Assembly: GCF_034259325.1 (NCBI RefSeq)
Contig: NZ_JAXIVS010000010.1
Location: forward strand, 338,827-402,826
DNA length: 64,000 nucleotides
Source: Hyalangium ruber
GTDB lineage: Bacteria; Myxococcota; Myxococcia; Myxococcales; Myxococcaceae
Reading direction: 5' to 3'
This document shows, one piece after another, positions 51,994-61,515 of this stretch. The notes under the pieces were generated by a model. That model saw nothing but the letters and a program-made list of their open reading frames with translations, was not told the origin of the DNA and made no database searches. A program made the position numbers and the translations under genes. The number at the start of each line of letters is the position of its first letter. The stretch's first letter is position 1.

Positions 51994-53766
51994 TCACGGC
52001 GTGGTCGGCAGCGAACCGAGCGCCTCCAGGGCATTCTTGGCCCGAACCAGGCCAAACCCATGGAGCTCGTCACGCCCCGGGGTGCCCAGGTCCTCGGCGG
52101 AGTCCTCGAGCAGCTTGCGCACCTGTGGCGGGGTGAGCGAGGGACGCGCGCTCCACACGAGCGCGGCCACGCCGGCCACGTGCGGGGTGGCCATGGAGGT
52201 GCCCGTCAGGCGCACGTAGTCCACACCGGACAGCTTCACCTCGGTGCTCTTGCCCGCCATCGCCTTGAGGGCCGAGCCATCGGCGAAGGAGACGGAGGCG
52301 GTGGGCACCCACTCCCCAGCGGTGCCGAGGGTGAAGCTGCCCACCCCATCATCCGGGTCATTGTTGCCGATGATGACGGCGCGGGCGCCGGCGCGGCGCA
52401 TGAAGTCCACCTTCTTGGCGAAGGTGAGTCCATTGCCCTCGGCATCCACTCCGCCCCGGTCCACGTAGGCGACGAAGCCCTTGCAGGTGGCCTCCTGACC
52501 GCAGGCGCTGCGCGAGTCGCCGATGCCGCACGTCAGCAGCTTGCCTTTGTAGGAGCCCGCGGGCGCGAAGGCGAGCGAGTTCGACTCGAACTCACGGCCA
52601 TCGGTCTCCACGAGGGAGTAGGCCTCGGCGCCGACGATCACCGCCGAGAGCACGTCCACGCCGGGGGCCACCAGGGACACCTCGGGCCCTCGCTGCGAGA
52701 AGCTGCCGTGCTTCTTCTGGACGTCCACCGCGCCCACGGCGACCACGCTGGGATAGCCGGCCGGGTAGGCCACGCCGGTGACGTTCGGATCTTCGCCGCT
52801 GTTGCCGGTGGCGGCGATGGCCAGCAGGCCATTGGCGAGCGCCTCCTCGAAGGCGGCCTCCTCGGTGGCGCTGGCGTCGGGAGCCCCCAGCGACAGCGAG
52901 GCAATCTTGGCGCCCTTCTCACGGCACCACTCGAGCGCGGAGATGATGTCCGCGGTGTTGCCGTTGCCGCGCACGTTGAGCACGCGGGCCACGAGCAGCT
53001 CCACGCCGGGGGCCACGCCCACCACGCCGTTGGAGTCCTCGTGCGGGTTCACCGTGCCCAGCGAGCCCAGCTGCGCGGCGATGGTGGCCGCGGTGTGGGT
53101 GCCATGGCCGCCGCCCCACTGCTGCGTCCCCGAGTCGTAGTCGAGCGGCTCGTCATCGTCCTCCACGAAGTCCCTGCCGCCACCGTAGGCGGCCTGCAGC
53201 TCCGGGTGACGGTTGTCCCAACCGCTGTCGATGACACACACCTTGATGTTGGTGCCGATGGGGGCGCTGGCGTCGAGATTGCCGTCACCATCGGCGTCCC
53301 ACACGGCGGGGGCCTGCACCATCTTCAGCCCCTCGGTGTACTCGCTCGCGCTGCCGCTGAGGATGGGAGCGGCCTGGCGGGTGAAGGCGCGCACGGGGCG
53401 GTCCGGCTCGATGGAGAGCACGTTCGGGTCACGCGCCAGCTTGGCGCGCTCCTCGGGAGTCACTCGCGCGGCGACGGCGGACAGGCGATTCCAGCGCGTC
53501 GTCACCTTGCCGCCCGTGCGCTGGACCGCGTCGACCGCGGCCTGCGTGGCGGAGGCGGCCGACAAGGTGCGCCGGTAGCGGATGAGGACGGGCTGCCGGC
53601 CATCCAGGGACGCGGGCTCCTCGGCCTCCAGGCTGCTGGCGCGCGAGGAGAAGCCGACCTTGGGCAGAGCGCTGTCACTCACGCTCGTGTCCGTGCAGTC
53701 CTGCTGCTCGACTTCGTCGCAGGCCACCAATCCGACAACAAGCCCCAGCCAGACCCAACGCTTCAT
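51994..53766 (-). CDS. Subtilisin-like serine protease lipoprotein with PA domain
   Basis: 590 residues from the ATG at 53766; upstream frame is shadow. A lipobox (LVAC, Cys16) is followed by an inhibitor I9-like propeptide (about 45-140), then a peptidase S8 domain: Asp180 (VIDSGWDNRHPEL), His221 (GGHGTHTAA), the oxyanion Asn in AATGNSGE, and Ser524 (GTSMATPHVAG). A PA domain (about 395-480, FVAYVDRGG, ARAVIIGNNDPDD) is inserted between His and Ser and may restrict substrates. It should be active in the periplasm or on the surface. It ends 22 bp past the anti-sigma stop. Confidence 0.93.
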   Translation of the reverse strand: MKRWVWLGLVVGLVACDEVEQQDCTDTSVSDSALPKVGFSSRASSLEAEEPASLDGRQPVLIRYRRTLSAASATQAAVDAVQRTGGKVTTRWNRLSAVAARVTPEERAKLARDPNVLSIEPDRPVRAFTRQAAPILSGSASEYTEGLKMVQAPAVWDADGDGNLDASAPIGTNIKVCVIDSGWDNRHPELQAAYGGGRDFVEDDDEPLDYDSGTQQWGGGHGTHTAATIAAQLGSLGTVNPHEDSNGVVGVAPGVELLVARVLNVRGNGNTADIISALEWCREKGAKIASLSLGAPDASATEEAAFEEALANGLLAIAATGNSGEDPNVTGVAYPAGYPSVVAVGAVDVQKKHGSFSQRGPEVSLVAPGVDVLSAVIVGAEAYSLVETDGREFESNSLAFAPAGSYKGKLLTCGIGDSRSACGQEATCKGFVAYVDRGGVDAEGNGLTFAKKVDFMRRAGARAVIIGNNDPDDGVGSFTLGTAGEWVPTASVSFADGSALKAMAGKSTEVKLSGVDYVRLTGTSMATPHVAGVAALVWSARPSLTPPQVRKLLEDSAEDLGTPGRDELHGFGLVRAKNALEALGSLPTTP

Positions 53767-53974
53767 AGTCACTCTCTTTCGCACCGCTTGGGGGTGGACC
53801 TTCCCGGCCCCGTGCCAGCCGGAGTGAACGGGCGGACGTTCAACCGCGTTCCCCGCTGCCGATTCTAAGCACGTGCCCGGACGACCGCTTGCCTGGGGAC
53901 CAAAGCGTACAGCCACGTACACGCAGGGTTCACAGGGCCCACGTGAGGCCGCGAACGGTTGGCGGGCGAGGCTG

Positions 53975-55675
53975 TCAGCTGTCGGCCGGGTCGACGCCGA
54001 ACAGGCGCACGGCGTGGCGGGCGTAGGCCTCGAGCTGGCGGCGCGTCTCCTCGGCATCCCAGCCCAGCCGGGGGGCCATGACTTCGGCGGCGACACGAGC
54101 CGCGGCGAGGCCCAGGTCCCGGGTCTCGAAGGCCACCTTGAGGCGGCGGATGAGGAGATCCGCCAGGGTGTGGACGAGCTCGTGGGAGACGCCATACGCG
54201 GCCTCGGCGCGCAGGTAGGGCAGCCCTTCGGCGAGAGGCTGAGCGAGGGCGGCGTCCTCGGCGGCGAGGCGCCACACCTGGGGCCAGCGGCTGCCATAGG
54301 CACGCACGAGGTGGTGAGCCACATCCGCATTGCCGGTGATGGCCCTGGCGGACTCCATCTCGGCCGCCAGGGAGCGCATGTCGCCACCGGGCAGGGGCAG
54401 CGTGTCGGTGGGCGCCTTGCGACGGGCGAGGCCGAGCTGGCGCTCCACGGCGTTGACGACGTCGCGGGCCATGACGCGGTAGGTGGTGAGCTTGCCGCCG
54501 CTGATGGCGATGACGCCGGAGGGGCTCACGTCGATGGCGTGCTCGCGGCTGGCGCTGCCGGCATCTCCGGCGCCGCCGTAGCCCTTGGCCACGAGGGGGC
54601 GGATGCCGGCCCAGGCGCTGACGACATCGGCGCGGGTGAGGTGGGCCTGGGGGAAGAAGGCGTTGGCGGAGGCGAGCAGGTACTCCACATCCGTCTCGCT
54701 GGCGCGCACCTCGGCGGGGTGGGCGCGGGTGGCGCTCTCGGTGGTGCCGATGATGGCGTGGGTGCCGGCGGGGAGCACGAACATGACACGCCCGTCCTTG
54801 GGGGACAGGAGCGTGAGGGCCTCGTTGTTGCCGATGCGCTCGCGGGGCACGGAGATGTGGACGCCCTTGCTGCCGCGCACGGCGGGGGCCTCGCGGTTGG
54901 AGTGGGAGTCCAGCTTGCGAATCTCGTCACTCCACGGCCCGGTGGCGTTGACGAGGGCGCGGGCACGCACGGCCACCTCCTGACCGGAGAGGTGGTCCAC
55001 GACGAGGGCGCCCACGGCCTTGCCCTCCTCGAGGAGGAGCTGGCGCACGGAGGCGTGGTTGAGGACGACGGCGCCGGCCTCGGAGGCGCCCAGGGCGTTG
55101 GCGAAGGTGAGGCGCGCGTCGTCGGTGGCCGCGTCGTAGTAGCGGGCGCCGCCGGTGAGGCCCTCGGAGAGCACGAGGGGCTCCGCCGCGAGCACCTGGC
55201 GGATGCTGAGGCTCTGGTGGCTCTTCACGTTCCGGAAGAGGGCCAGGGCGTCATAGAGCATGAGGCCGGCGTTGAGCTTCCAGCGGGGGATTCGGGCGCC
55301 CTTGTAGACGGGCCAGGTGAAGGCCAGGGGCCGCACGAGGTGGGGCGCGAGCCGCAGCAGGCGCATGCGCTCGATGCTGGACTCGAAGACGAGGCCCAGG
55401 TGGCCATGCTCCAGGTAGCGCACACCACCGTGGATGAGGCGGGAGGAGCGGCTGGAAGTACCGCTGGCGAAGTCCTCGCGCTCCACGAGGGCCACGCGCA
55501 GGCCGCGCAGGGCGGCGTCACGGGCGGCACCGGCGCCGGCGACACCGCCGCCGATGATCAACAGATCGAACGGCTCGGCGGCCAGGGCGCGCAGCCGCTC
55601 GGCGCGGGGCGCGGGCGGAGGCGGAGGCTGCTGCTCGGAAGGAGTGCGTATGAGAGCCACGGATTCGTTGCGCAC
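53975..55675 (-). CDS. glpD: FAD-dependent glycerol-3-phosphate dehydrogenase
   Basis: 566 residues; start is GTG at 55675, with no strong ribosome site, and upstream sequence is not part of the gene. FAD-binding GxGxxG (LLIIGGGVAGAGAARDAALRG), then the GlpD blocks SRLIHGGVRYLE, ATGPWSDEIR, and late 'GVIAISGGKLTTYRVMA'. The C-terminal DAO_C helical domain is intact. It oxidises glycerol-3-phosphate to dihydroxyacetone phosphate and feeds electrons to quinones at the inner membrane. No glpK or glpF nearby. It is divergent from the His-rich gene. Confidence 0.95.
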   Translation of the reverse strand: MRNESVALIRTPSEQQPPPPPAPRAERLRALAAEPFDLLIIGGGVAGAGAARDAALRGLRVALVEREDFASGTSSRSSRLIHGGVRYLEHGHLGLVFESSIERMRLLRLAPHLVRPLAFTWPVYKGARIPRWKLNAGLMLYDALALFRNVKSHQSLSIRQVLAAEPLVLSEGLTGGARYYDAATDDARLTFANALGASEAGAVVLNHASVRQLLLEEGKAVGALVVDHLSGQEVAVRARALVNATGPWSDEIRKLDSHSNREAPAVRGSKGVHISVPRERIGNNEALTLLSPKDGRVMFVLPAGTHAIIGTTESATRAHPAEVRASETDVEYLLASANAFFPQAHLTRADVVSAWAGIRPLVAKGYGGAGDAGSASREHAIDVSPSGVIAISGGKLTTYRVMARDVVNAVERQLGLARRKAPTDTLPLPGGDMRSLAAEMESARAITGNADVAHHLVRAYGSRWPQVWRLAAEDAALAQPLAEGLPYLRAEAAYGVSHELVHTLADLLIRRLKVAFETRDLGLAAARVAAEVMAPRLGWDAEETRRQLEAYARHAVRLFGVDPADS

Positions 55676-55867
55676 GGCCGGAGTGTAACGGCGGGGCCAC
55701 GGGGCGGGCAGAGAATGCGCACGCAGCGCGTCAAACGGGGGACAGGAGAGGGCCTTGGAGGTGGGGAGGGCGTCCATCCGCGGGCAGCCCGAGGGGGGAA
55801 GGGAGGGAACGAGCGCCTTGCATGTCCCTGGGGAGGCGGCTAGGGAGGTGCCGCTGACCCCTTTTCC

Positions 55868-56272
55868 GTGGAACGTGCCTCCTTGAGGGACCCCCGAGAT
55901 CGCCAAGACCTGGCATGCCTGGGCCTGATGGTCCTGGTGTACGGGCTCGTGGTGGGGCCGGTGGTCCACGCGGTGGTGGAGCACGGGGGGCACGCGCATG
56001 GCACGTCGGAGCAACCGCACGGGCACGCGCACCCGCACGGCGAGGACCCACCGGGCCATGAGCACGGTCCCGCGAAGGACTCGCGGGAGCAGGGCGCAGG
56101 GCACCACCACCCCCTGGGCTCGGTGGAGCACCTGCAAGCAGTGGCGGTGTGGAGCGCGGCGGTGCTGGCGCCGGTGGTGCGGTGGGTGCGGCTGCCCGCG
56201 AAAGTGTTCCACGGGCCCTTGAGAAGGCCGGGCGCGCCGGCGCGGCTGACGGCGATGCCGCAAGGCCCCTAG
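55868..56272 (+). CDS. Histidine-rich two-TM membrane protein
   Basis: 134 residues, GTG start. Two membrane helices (about 16-36 and 90-106) flank a loop holding a dense cluster of His/Gly/Pro (EHGGHAHG, HGHAHPHGEDPPGHEHG), likely a metal-binding region. A TonB receptor gene follows by 155 bp on the same strand, then two lipoproteins, suggesting a metal-handling cluster. Zinc or copper is my inference; no known transporter family is clear. Confidence 0.72.
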   Translation: MERASLRDPRDRQDLACLGLMVLVYGLVVGPVVHAVVEHGGHAHGTSEQPHGHAHPHGEDPPGHEHGPAKDSREQGAGHHHPLGSVEHLQAVAVWSAAVLAPVVRWVRLPAKVFHGPLRRPGAPARLTAMPQGP

Positions 56273-56427
56273 GGCGAGCACATCCTAGACCTGCAAGTGC
56301 GTGCCCGCGAGCAGCGGGAGCGCGAGGCGTTTCCCGAGATGCCAGGGCAGCGGCCGTGGGTGACGTGCGCCGGGAGGAACCGGGCGCATGAGCCACGAAG
56401 TCGTGCCCTGGAGTGACGGCTGCATTC

Positions 56428-58620
56428 ATGTCCGCGATGTACGGGTTGTTCTGCGCCGTCCTCTCCCTCGCCGTCGTGGAGGGGGAAGAGGTGCGGCAAG
56501 ACGTTCCTTCTCTGAGCACCGAGGCCCCACCGGCGGCCGAAGCCCCCACCCTTGTCCCGGAGGAGGCAGGTTCATCCCCCACGCCCGAGGAGGCGCCAGC
56601 GTCACCCGCGCCAGCCCCTGAGTCGCGGGAGCCACCGGAATCGCCAGTGCCTCCCGCGGCGAGCACCACGGTGCGAGCCTCGCGCCCGGCCCAGAGCGCG
56701 GCGGAAGTCACCTTGGACCGAGAGCTGCTCGAGCTGGCGCCGCGCACGGGGGCGGTGGACCTGCTGCGCCTGGTACCGGGGCTGGTGGCCTCGCAGCACG
56801 GCGGGGAGGGCAAGGCGCACCAGCTCTTCCTGAGGGGCTTCGACGCGCTGCACGGGCAGGACGTGGAGCTGAACGTGGGCGGGCTGCCGGTGAACGAGGT
56901 GAGCCACATCCACGCGCTGGGGTACGCGGACTTGAACTTCATCATCCCCGAGGTGGTGCGGGAGCTGCGGGTGACGGAGGGCTCCTACCGCGCCTTCCAG
57001 GGAGACTTCGCGGTAGCGGGGACGGTGCGGCTGGAGCTGGGGCTGGAGGAGCCGGGGGTACACCTCGCGGGCACGCTGGGGCAGTACGGGCAGCGGCGGG
57101 TGGTGGTGGCGGTGCGCCCGGGCGAGGACGCGGAGACGTTCGCGGCGGTGGAACTGGGCGAGAGCCGAGGCTTCGGACCGAGGCGGAGCGCCGGGCGGGC
57201 CTCGCTGCTGGCCCAAGCGACGGCGGAGGCGGACACGGTGGCGGGCCGGGTGCGCGTGCGAGCGCTGGCAGGCAGCTACACGACGCGCTTCGACACGCCG
57301 GGAGTGGTGCGCGAGGACGACTGGCTGGCGGGCCGGCAGGACTTCTACGCGGCGCCGCTGGCGCGGCAGGGAGGCTCGGCGGCGCGGCACCAGCTGCTAC
57401 TGGGGGTGGAGCTGCCGAGGAGCGGAACGAGCCGCACGACGCTCGAGGTCTTCGGCCTGGTGACGGACCTCCGGCTGCGAAACAACTTCACGGGGTTCCG
57501 GACGGACGCACGGGGAGACGGGCTGGAGCAGACGCACGACACGCTGACGTTGGGAGCGCGAGCGGAGCACCGACGCCGCCTCCAGATCTTCAGCAGAGAG
57601 CTTCCACTGGAACTCGGGCTGGGAGCGAAGCGGGACGGGGCGAACCAGACACAGCGGCGCTACCGGGAGACGGACGGCACCTTCTACGCGGACGAGGTGG
57701 ACGCGCGCTTCGTGCAAACAGACATATGGGGATACGCGGAGGCGCAGCTACCGCTCGGAGCCTGGAAGCTTCTGCTGGGCGGGAGAGCGGACGCGCTGGG
57801 GGTGGAGATCTTCGACGCGTTGGCGTTCCGAGATCCGCGCTACTACGACGGGCAGGGCTACTCACGCAGCGCGTTCGGGGTCCACCTGGGCGCGAAGGCG
57901 GGGCTGGAACTCACGCTGACGGAGCGCTGGCGCCTGTTCGCGAGCTACGGGGACGGCTTCCGCTCGCCGCAAGCGCGCAGCCTGGCGGAGGGCGAACGGG
58001 CCCCCTTCGTGTCGGTGCGAGGCGCGGAGCTGGGCGCGAGGCGAGACGGGGAGCAACTGGCGCTGCAAGCGAGCCTCTTCGGCTCGGCGGTGGATGACGA
58101 CTTCTTCTTCGACCACGCGGCGGGAACCACGGTGTTCACGGGACGGACGGTGCGCGCGGGCCTCTCGGCGGCGCTGCAAGCGCGCCCGTGGAGGGAAGTC
58201 ACGGCGGCGCTGAGCGCGACGGTGGCGCACGCGCGGGTGCGGGAGACGAACACGCTCTTGCCCTACTTCGCGCCGCTGGTGGCGCGAGCCGACGTGGGCT
58301 GGGAGCGAACGCTGCGGCTGTGGGGAAGCGAAACGGAGCTGTCGGCGGGCACGGGGCTGACGCTGATCGGCCCGCGCCCACTGCCCTTCGATGAATACGG
58401 GAGCACGGTGTTCCTCGCCGACGCTCAAGCGGGAGCACGGTGGGGAGCACTGGGGCTGCGGCTGGAAGTGAAGAACCTCCTGAACACGCGCTGGCGCGAC
58501 GGGGAGTTCGTCTACGGCTCGCGCTTCGACCCGGAGGCGCCGGCGAGCCTGCTGCCCGCGAGACATTTCACCGCGGGGCCACCGAGAACGGCCTCGCTCA
58601 CCCTGGAGGTCCACCTATGA
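56428..58620 (+). CDS. TonB-dependent outer-membrane receptor
   Basis: 730 residues from the ATG at 56428 (a GTG at 56413 is possible). A short signal peptide leads into a Pro/Ala/Glu-rich region (25-85), then the plug domain (about 95-200, 'AVDLLRLVPGLVASQHGG' and LFLRGFDALHGQDVELNVGG) and a 22-strand-type barrel ending TASLTLEVHL, with a terminal aromatic-poor strand. It imports a ligand with TonB energy. The plug loop NEVSHIHALGYADLN carries His residues. The stop is ATGA-coupled to a lipoprotein gene and the substrate is probably a metal or metal complex (inference). Confidence 0.9.
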   Translation: MSAMYGLFCAVLSLAVVEGEEVRQDVPSLSTEAPPAAEAPTLVPEEAGSSPTPEEAPASPAPAPESREPPESPVPPAASTTVRASRPAQSAAEVTLDRELLELAPRTGAVDLLRLVPGLVASQHGGEGKAHQLFLRGFDALHGQDVELNVGGLPVNEVSHIHALGYADLNFIIPEVVRELRVTEGSYRAFQGDFAVAGTVRLELGLEEPGVHLAGTLGQYGQRRVVVAVRPGEDAETFAAVELGESRGFGPRRSAGRASLLAQATAEADTVAGRVRVRALAGSYTTRFDTPGVVREDDWLAGRQDFYAAPLARQGGSAARHQLLLGVELPRSGTSRTTLEVFGLVTDLRLRNNFTGFRTDARGDGLEQTHDTLTLGARAEHRRRLQIFSRELPLELGLGAKRDGANQTQRRYRETDGTFYADEVDARFVQTDIWGYAEAQLPLGAWKLLLGGRADALGVEIFDALAFRDPRYYDGQGYSRSAFGVHLGAKAGLELTLTERWRLFASYGDGFRSPQARSLAEGERAPFVSVRGAELGARRDGEQLALQASLFGSAVDDDFFFDHAAGTTVFTGRTVRAGLSAALQARPWREVTAALSATVAHARVRETNTLLPYFAPLVARADVGWERTLRLWGSETELSAGTGLTLIGPRPLPFDEYGSTVFLADAQAGARWGALGLRLEVKNLLNTRWRDGEFVYGSRFDPEAPASLLPARHFTAGPPRTASLTLEVHL

Positions 58621-59396
58621 AACCCATCCTCTCTTCGAGCACGCGGAGGCAATGCGTGCTGGCGCTGTCCCTGGCGCTGCTCTGCGCCTGTGGCACGGGA
58701 CAGCAGCGGCGAACGTTCCCGGTGGAGGTCGCGGCGCAGCCGATGACTGGAGCGAACGAGTGGGGCTGGACGGTGACGCCGGAGTCCCTGCACGTCTCGG
58801 TGGGGCCGGTGCGCTTCTTCGAGGGGAGGGTGCTGCTCTCGGAGCGGCGGCCGCGCTTCGACTGGTACGCCTTGATCGGCGGCACGGCCTGGGCGCACCC
58901 CGGGCACTACGTGGCGGGAGACGCGCTGGGAGAGCTGCTGACCCCGAAGACGGTGGACCTGCTGGCGACGGAGCCCACGGTGCTGGGCGAAGCAAGCGCG
59001 GTAACGGGCTCCTACGGCTCGATGGAGCTGACGCTGTCGCGAGCGACGAGCGCGAGCGACGCGGAAGGCAAGCTCCAGGGACACGCGGTGCGGCTGCGCG
59101 GGAGCGCCACGCACACGGACGGCCGCCAGGTGCGCTTCGAGGCGACGGTGGACCTGAGCAAGCCCATCGAAGGGATTCGCTTCGAGCGAGAGCTGGAGCT
59201 GGAGCCGGGGCGCGTGCGCATCACGGTGGACCTGGCGAAGTGGCTGGGCCGCATCGACTTCGGGACGGTGGGTGCGCCGAACGCGGAGGAGGTTCGGCCG
59301 TTCCCGGCCGACAGCCAGGCACAGAACGCCTGGGAGCGCGGCGTGGAGGACACGAGCGCATACACGGTGACGTGGAAGGAAGGAGCAACGCAATGA
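58617..59396 (+). CDS. Lipoprotein partner of TonB receptor, unknown function
   Basis: 259 residues; ATG overlaps the receptor stop and has GGAGGT upstream. Signal peptide with lipobox-like LCAC (Cys25). The mature part is beta-rich: 'EWGWTVTPESLHVSVG', then WYALIGGTAWAHPGHYVAGD (a His-containing loop) and 'GRVRITVDLAKWLGRIDFG'. Unknown family. By position it may capture or hand over the receptor's ligand. ATGA-coupled to the next gene. Confidence 0.78.
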   Translation: MKPILSSSTRRQCVLALSLALLCACGTGQQRRTFPVEVAAQPMTGANEWGWTVTPESLHVSVGPVRFFEGRVLLSERRPRFDWYALIGGTAWAHPGHYVAGDALGELLTPKTVDLLATEPTVLGEASAVTGSYGSMELTLSRATSASDAEGKLQGHAVRLRGSATHTDGRQVRFEATVDLSKPIEGIRFERELELEPGRVRITVDLAKWLGRIDFGTVGAPNAEEVRPFPADSQAQNAWERGVEDTSAYTVTWKEGATQ

Positions 59397-60220
59397 AGGG
59401 ATGGATGAAGGCAGCGGCGCTGCTGGGCCTGACGGCGTGCAGCAGTGGAACGGGAGACGTGGTGTTCACGACGTACGGGGAGGACTTCATCGAGAAGGAA
59501 ATGCCCGCCACGGAGTTCGAGGACGGCTGGAGCGTGCGTTACACGAAGTTCCTGGTGGTGCTGGGCGAGCTGAAGGTGGCCAACCACGAGAACGAGGTGG
59601 CGGCGTCTTCGACGTCAGCCAAGGTGTACGACGTGCATCGCGCGGGGCCGGTGGAGGTAGTGCGCTTCACGGGTCTGGCGGCGGAGGACTGGGACGAGGT
59701 GAGCTACGCCATCGCGCCCTCGGCGGAGGCGACGGCGGGCAACGCGTCGGAGGAGGACGTGGCCCGGATGAAGACGGGCGGCTTCTCGGTGTACGTGGAG
59801 GGGACGGGGACGAAGGGGAGCGACACGAAGCGCTTCGCGTGGGGCTTTACGCACAACACGCTCTACGAGCACTGCGAGAGCCCGGATATCGGCGAAGGGG
59901 TAACGGTACCGAGCGGAGGCGAGGAGGTGGTGCAGCTGACGATGCACGGAGACCACCTGTTCTTCGACGACCTGCAATCGCCGGAGGCGAAGATGCGCTT
60001 CGATGCCATCGCGCAAGCGGACGGGCTGGGAATCGCGGGGCCCGACGGCGAGGTGACGTTGCAGGAACTGGCCACGGTGGACCTGACGACGCTGCCGCGC
60101 GGCACGTACGGCACCGGAGGCGCCTCGAACGTGCGGAACCTGCGGGACTTCGTGAGCTCGCTGGTCCGAACGGTGGGCCACTACCGAGGCGAGGGCGAGT
60201 GCTCGCCTAAGGCGCGCTGA
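59393..60220 (+). CDS. Second lipoprotein of TonB cluster, unknown function
   Basis: 275 residues, ATGA-coupled to the previous gene with AAGGAG upstream. Lipobox LTAC (Cys16). The mature part opens VVFTTYGEDFIEKEMP, DGWSVRYTKFLVVLG, has several His (YDVHRAG, THNTLYEHC, MHGDHLFF) and an acidic EF-like stretch (AGPDGEVTLQEL). I do not recognise the family but this may be a metal-binding surface protein. A strong hairpin follows, ending the cluster. Confidence 0.78.
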   Translation: MKGWMKAAALLGLTACSSGTGDVVFTTYGEDFIEKEMPATEFEDGWSVRYTKFLVVLGELKVANHENEVAASSTSAKVYDVHRAGPVEVVRFTGLAAEDWDEVSYAIAPSAEATAGNASEEDVARMKTGGFSVYVEGTGTKGSDTKRFAWGFTHNTLYEHCESPDIGEGVTVPSGGEEVVQLTMHGDHLFFDDLQSPEAKMRFDAIAQADGLGIAGPDGEVTLQELATVDLTTLPRGTYGTGGASNVRNLRDFVSSLVRTVGHYRGEGECSPKAR

Positions 60221-60230
60221 CCCCGGCGCT

Positions 60231-60263
60231 GCGGGGGACTTCAAAGAACAGAAGTCCCCTCGC
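60231..60263 (+). terminator. Hairpin terminator after TonB cluster
   Basis: Perfect 9-bp stem GGGGACTTC / GAAGTCCCC with an 8-base A-rich loop (60234-60259), extendable by a GCG/CGC end, 14 bp after the stop. It also precedes the end of the convergent small gene. Confidence 0.7.
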
Positions 60264-60271
60264 GGTGCGCG

Positions 60272-60454
60272 CTACTTCTTCTGATTTTGATCGGACGAGC
60301 CCCCGGAAGCCTCGCGGCCAGGAGCATGGGTGTAGAGGGGGTCCTGGGGATTGAGCTGCTGGGACCGATGGTCCTGGTCGGTCTTGAAGTCCTCATTGTT
60401 GGGGTTCTTCACATCCGCGCGTTGATCCTCGGGACTGCGTGTCTGCTTCGGCAT
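60272..60454 (-). CDS. Small very hydrophilic protein, hypothetical
   Basis: 60 residues, ATG with AAAGGAG at ideal spacing. Rich in Gln, Asn, Asp, Ser and Lys (NPNNEDFKTDQDHRSQQLNP), no hydrophobic core, so it is probably disordered. Resembles small stress or hydrophilin-type proteins in composition only. No family recognised. Convergent with the TonB cluster. Confidence 0.68.
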   Translation of the reverse strand: MPKQTRSPEDQRADVKNPNNEDFKTDQDHRSQQLNPQDPLYTHAPGREASGGSSDQNQKK

Positions 60455-60656
60455 GGCGTTCTCCTTTGGTGTGGGGTTGAGCCAACTCCAAACCTATGCA
60501 CGCCTGCTCTGGAGGAAGCGCTCGGCCGGAGACCCGCCAGCCAGCGGACGCCTGCCCGGTCTCCAGACGACGAGGCGGGCCAAGTGCGGCGGGAGTGCGG
60601 GCAGCCTGCTGCCGACCTGCCCGCGAGTGAATAGCTCACGAGAGGAGGTGTCCCGG

Positions 60657-61079
60657 GTGCGAACGGTGACCTACGAACGGAGCGGTCGGACGAACACGGG
60701 TGCGCAGGCGGTGCGTGTGGAGGGGCTGCGCCACCTTCGGGTGCTGGAGCAAGGCGAGGAAATCATCGAGCGAGAGCTGACTCCAGCGGAGGTCTCCCGC
60801 CTGCTGCCCCTGATGGAGGAGGCGGCGAGCCAGCCCGCGCCCGCGGTGGTGGAACCCGAGGCAGGAGGGCCGGACGGACTGGCGGTGAGCCTGGCCTTCG
60901 AGGACGAGGAAGCGCCTCGAGTGCGCCTGGCGGCAAGGCGACTGCCGGCGAAGGGGGCGGGCTCCCCCTACGATGAACTCCTGGCGGAGCTGGACTCCCT
61001 GCTCACGTCCGAACTGCACGTGAAGGCGCCCAGACACGCGCACGCGGTGCTGCCCCACATGCTGCGCGTGGAGGAGTAA
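60657..61079 (+). CDS. Hypothetical cytoplasmic protein
   Basis: 140 residues, GTG start with AGGAGG eight bases upstream (longer frame is unsupported). Small alpha/beta protein with acidic helix (PAEVSRLLPLMEEAAS), linker and C-terminal 'SPYDELLAELDSLLTSELH'. No motif or family recognised. Followed after 84 bp by the DUF2007 gene on the same strand. Confidence 0.7.
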   Translation: MRTVTYERSGRTNTGAQAVRVEGLRHLRVLEQGEEIIERELTPAEVSRLLPLMEEAASQPAPAVVEPEAGGPDGLAVSLAFEDEEAPRVRLAARRLPAKGAGSPYDELLAELDSLLTSELHVKAPRHAHAVLPHMLRVEE

Positions 61080-61163
61080 CCGCCCGTCCACTGCCGCGTC
61101 CGCCTCCGAGCGGGCGCGAGCAGCCCAGTTGCGAGGCAACCGAGGGCGTGACAGACAGAGAAG

Positions 61164-61511
61164 ATGGAGCGGGTTCGGTTCGGAGTCCACCGGACAGTGG
61201 GCGAGGCACGACTGCTGGCGGGAGCGCTGGAGGCAGCGGGGCTCTCGGTGCATGTGCGTGGGGAATCCCTGGCGCCACTGGGCGGAGAGATTCCGAGCAC
61301 GGAGACCTGGGTGGAGCTGTGGCTGTGGCCGCACGAGGTGGAGGCGGCGCGACAGCTCGTGGCGGAGCTGGAGGAGAACCGGGAGGCGGCGAACCGGGAG
61401 GTGCGCTGCCCGCGCTGCCGAGAGGACAACCCGGGCAACTTCGAGCTGTGCTGGAGCTGCGGGCTGGAACTCCCCTCCACCGCCACACCGCGCCTGCGGG
61501 CGGTACCCTGA
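61164..61511 (+). CDS. DUF2007-like domain with zinc ribbon
   Basis: 115 residues. Residues 1-70 match the small DUF2007 (putative signal-transducing) fold (VRFGVHRTVGEARLLAGALEA split over two elements, then WVELWLWPHEVEAARQL). Residues 80-105 form a zinc ribbon CPRC...CWSC. It may bind nucleic acid or a partner. Only 4 bp separate its stop from the next start, so the two are co-transcribed. Confidence 0.8.
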   Translation: MERVRFGVHRTVGEARLLAGALEAAGLSVHVRGESLAPLGGEIPSTETWVELWLWPHEVEAARQLVAELEENREAANREVRCPRCREDNPGNFELCWSCGLELPSTATPRLRAVP

Positions 61512-61515
61512 GAGG

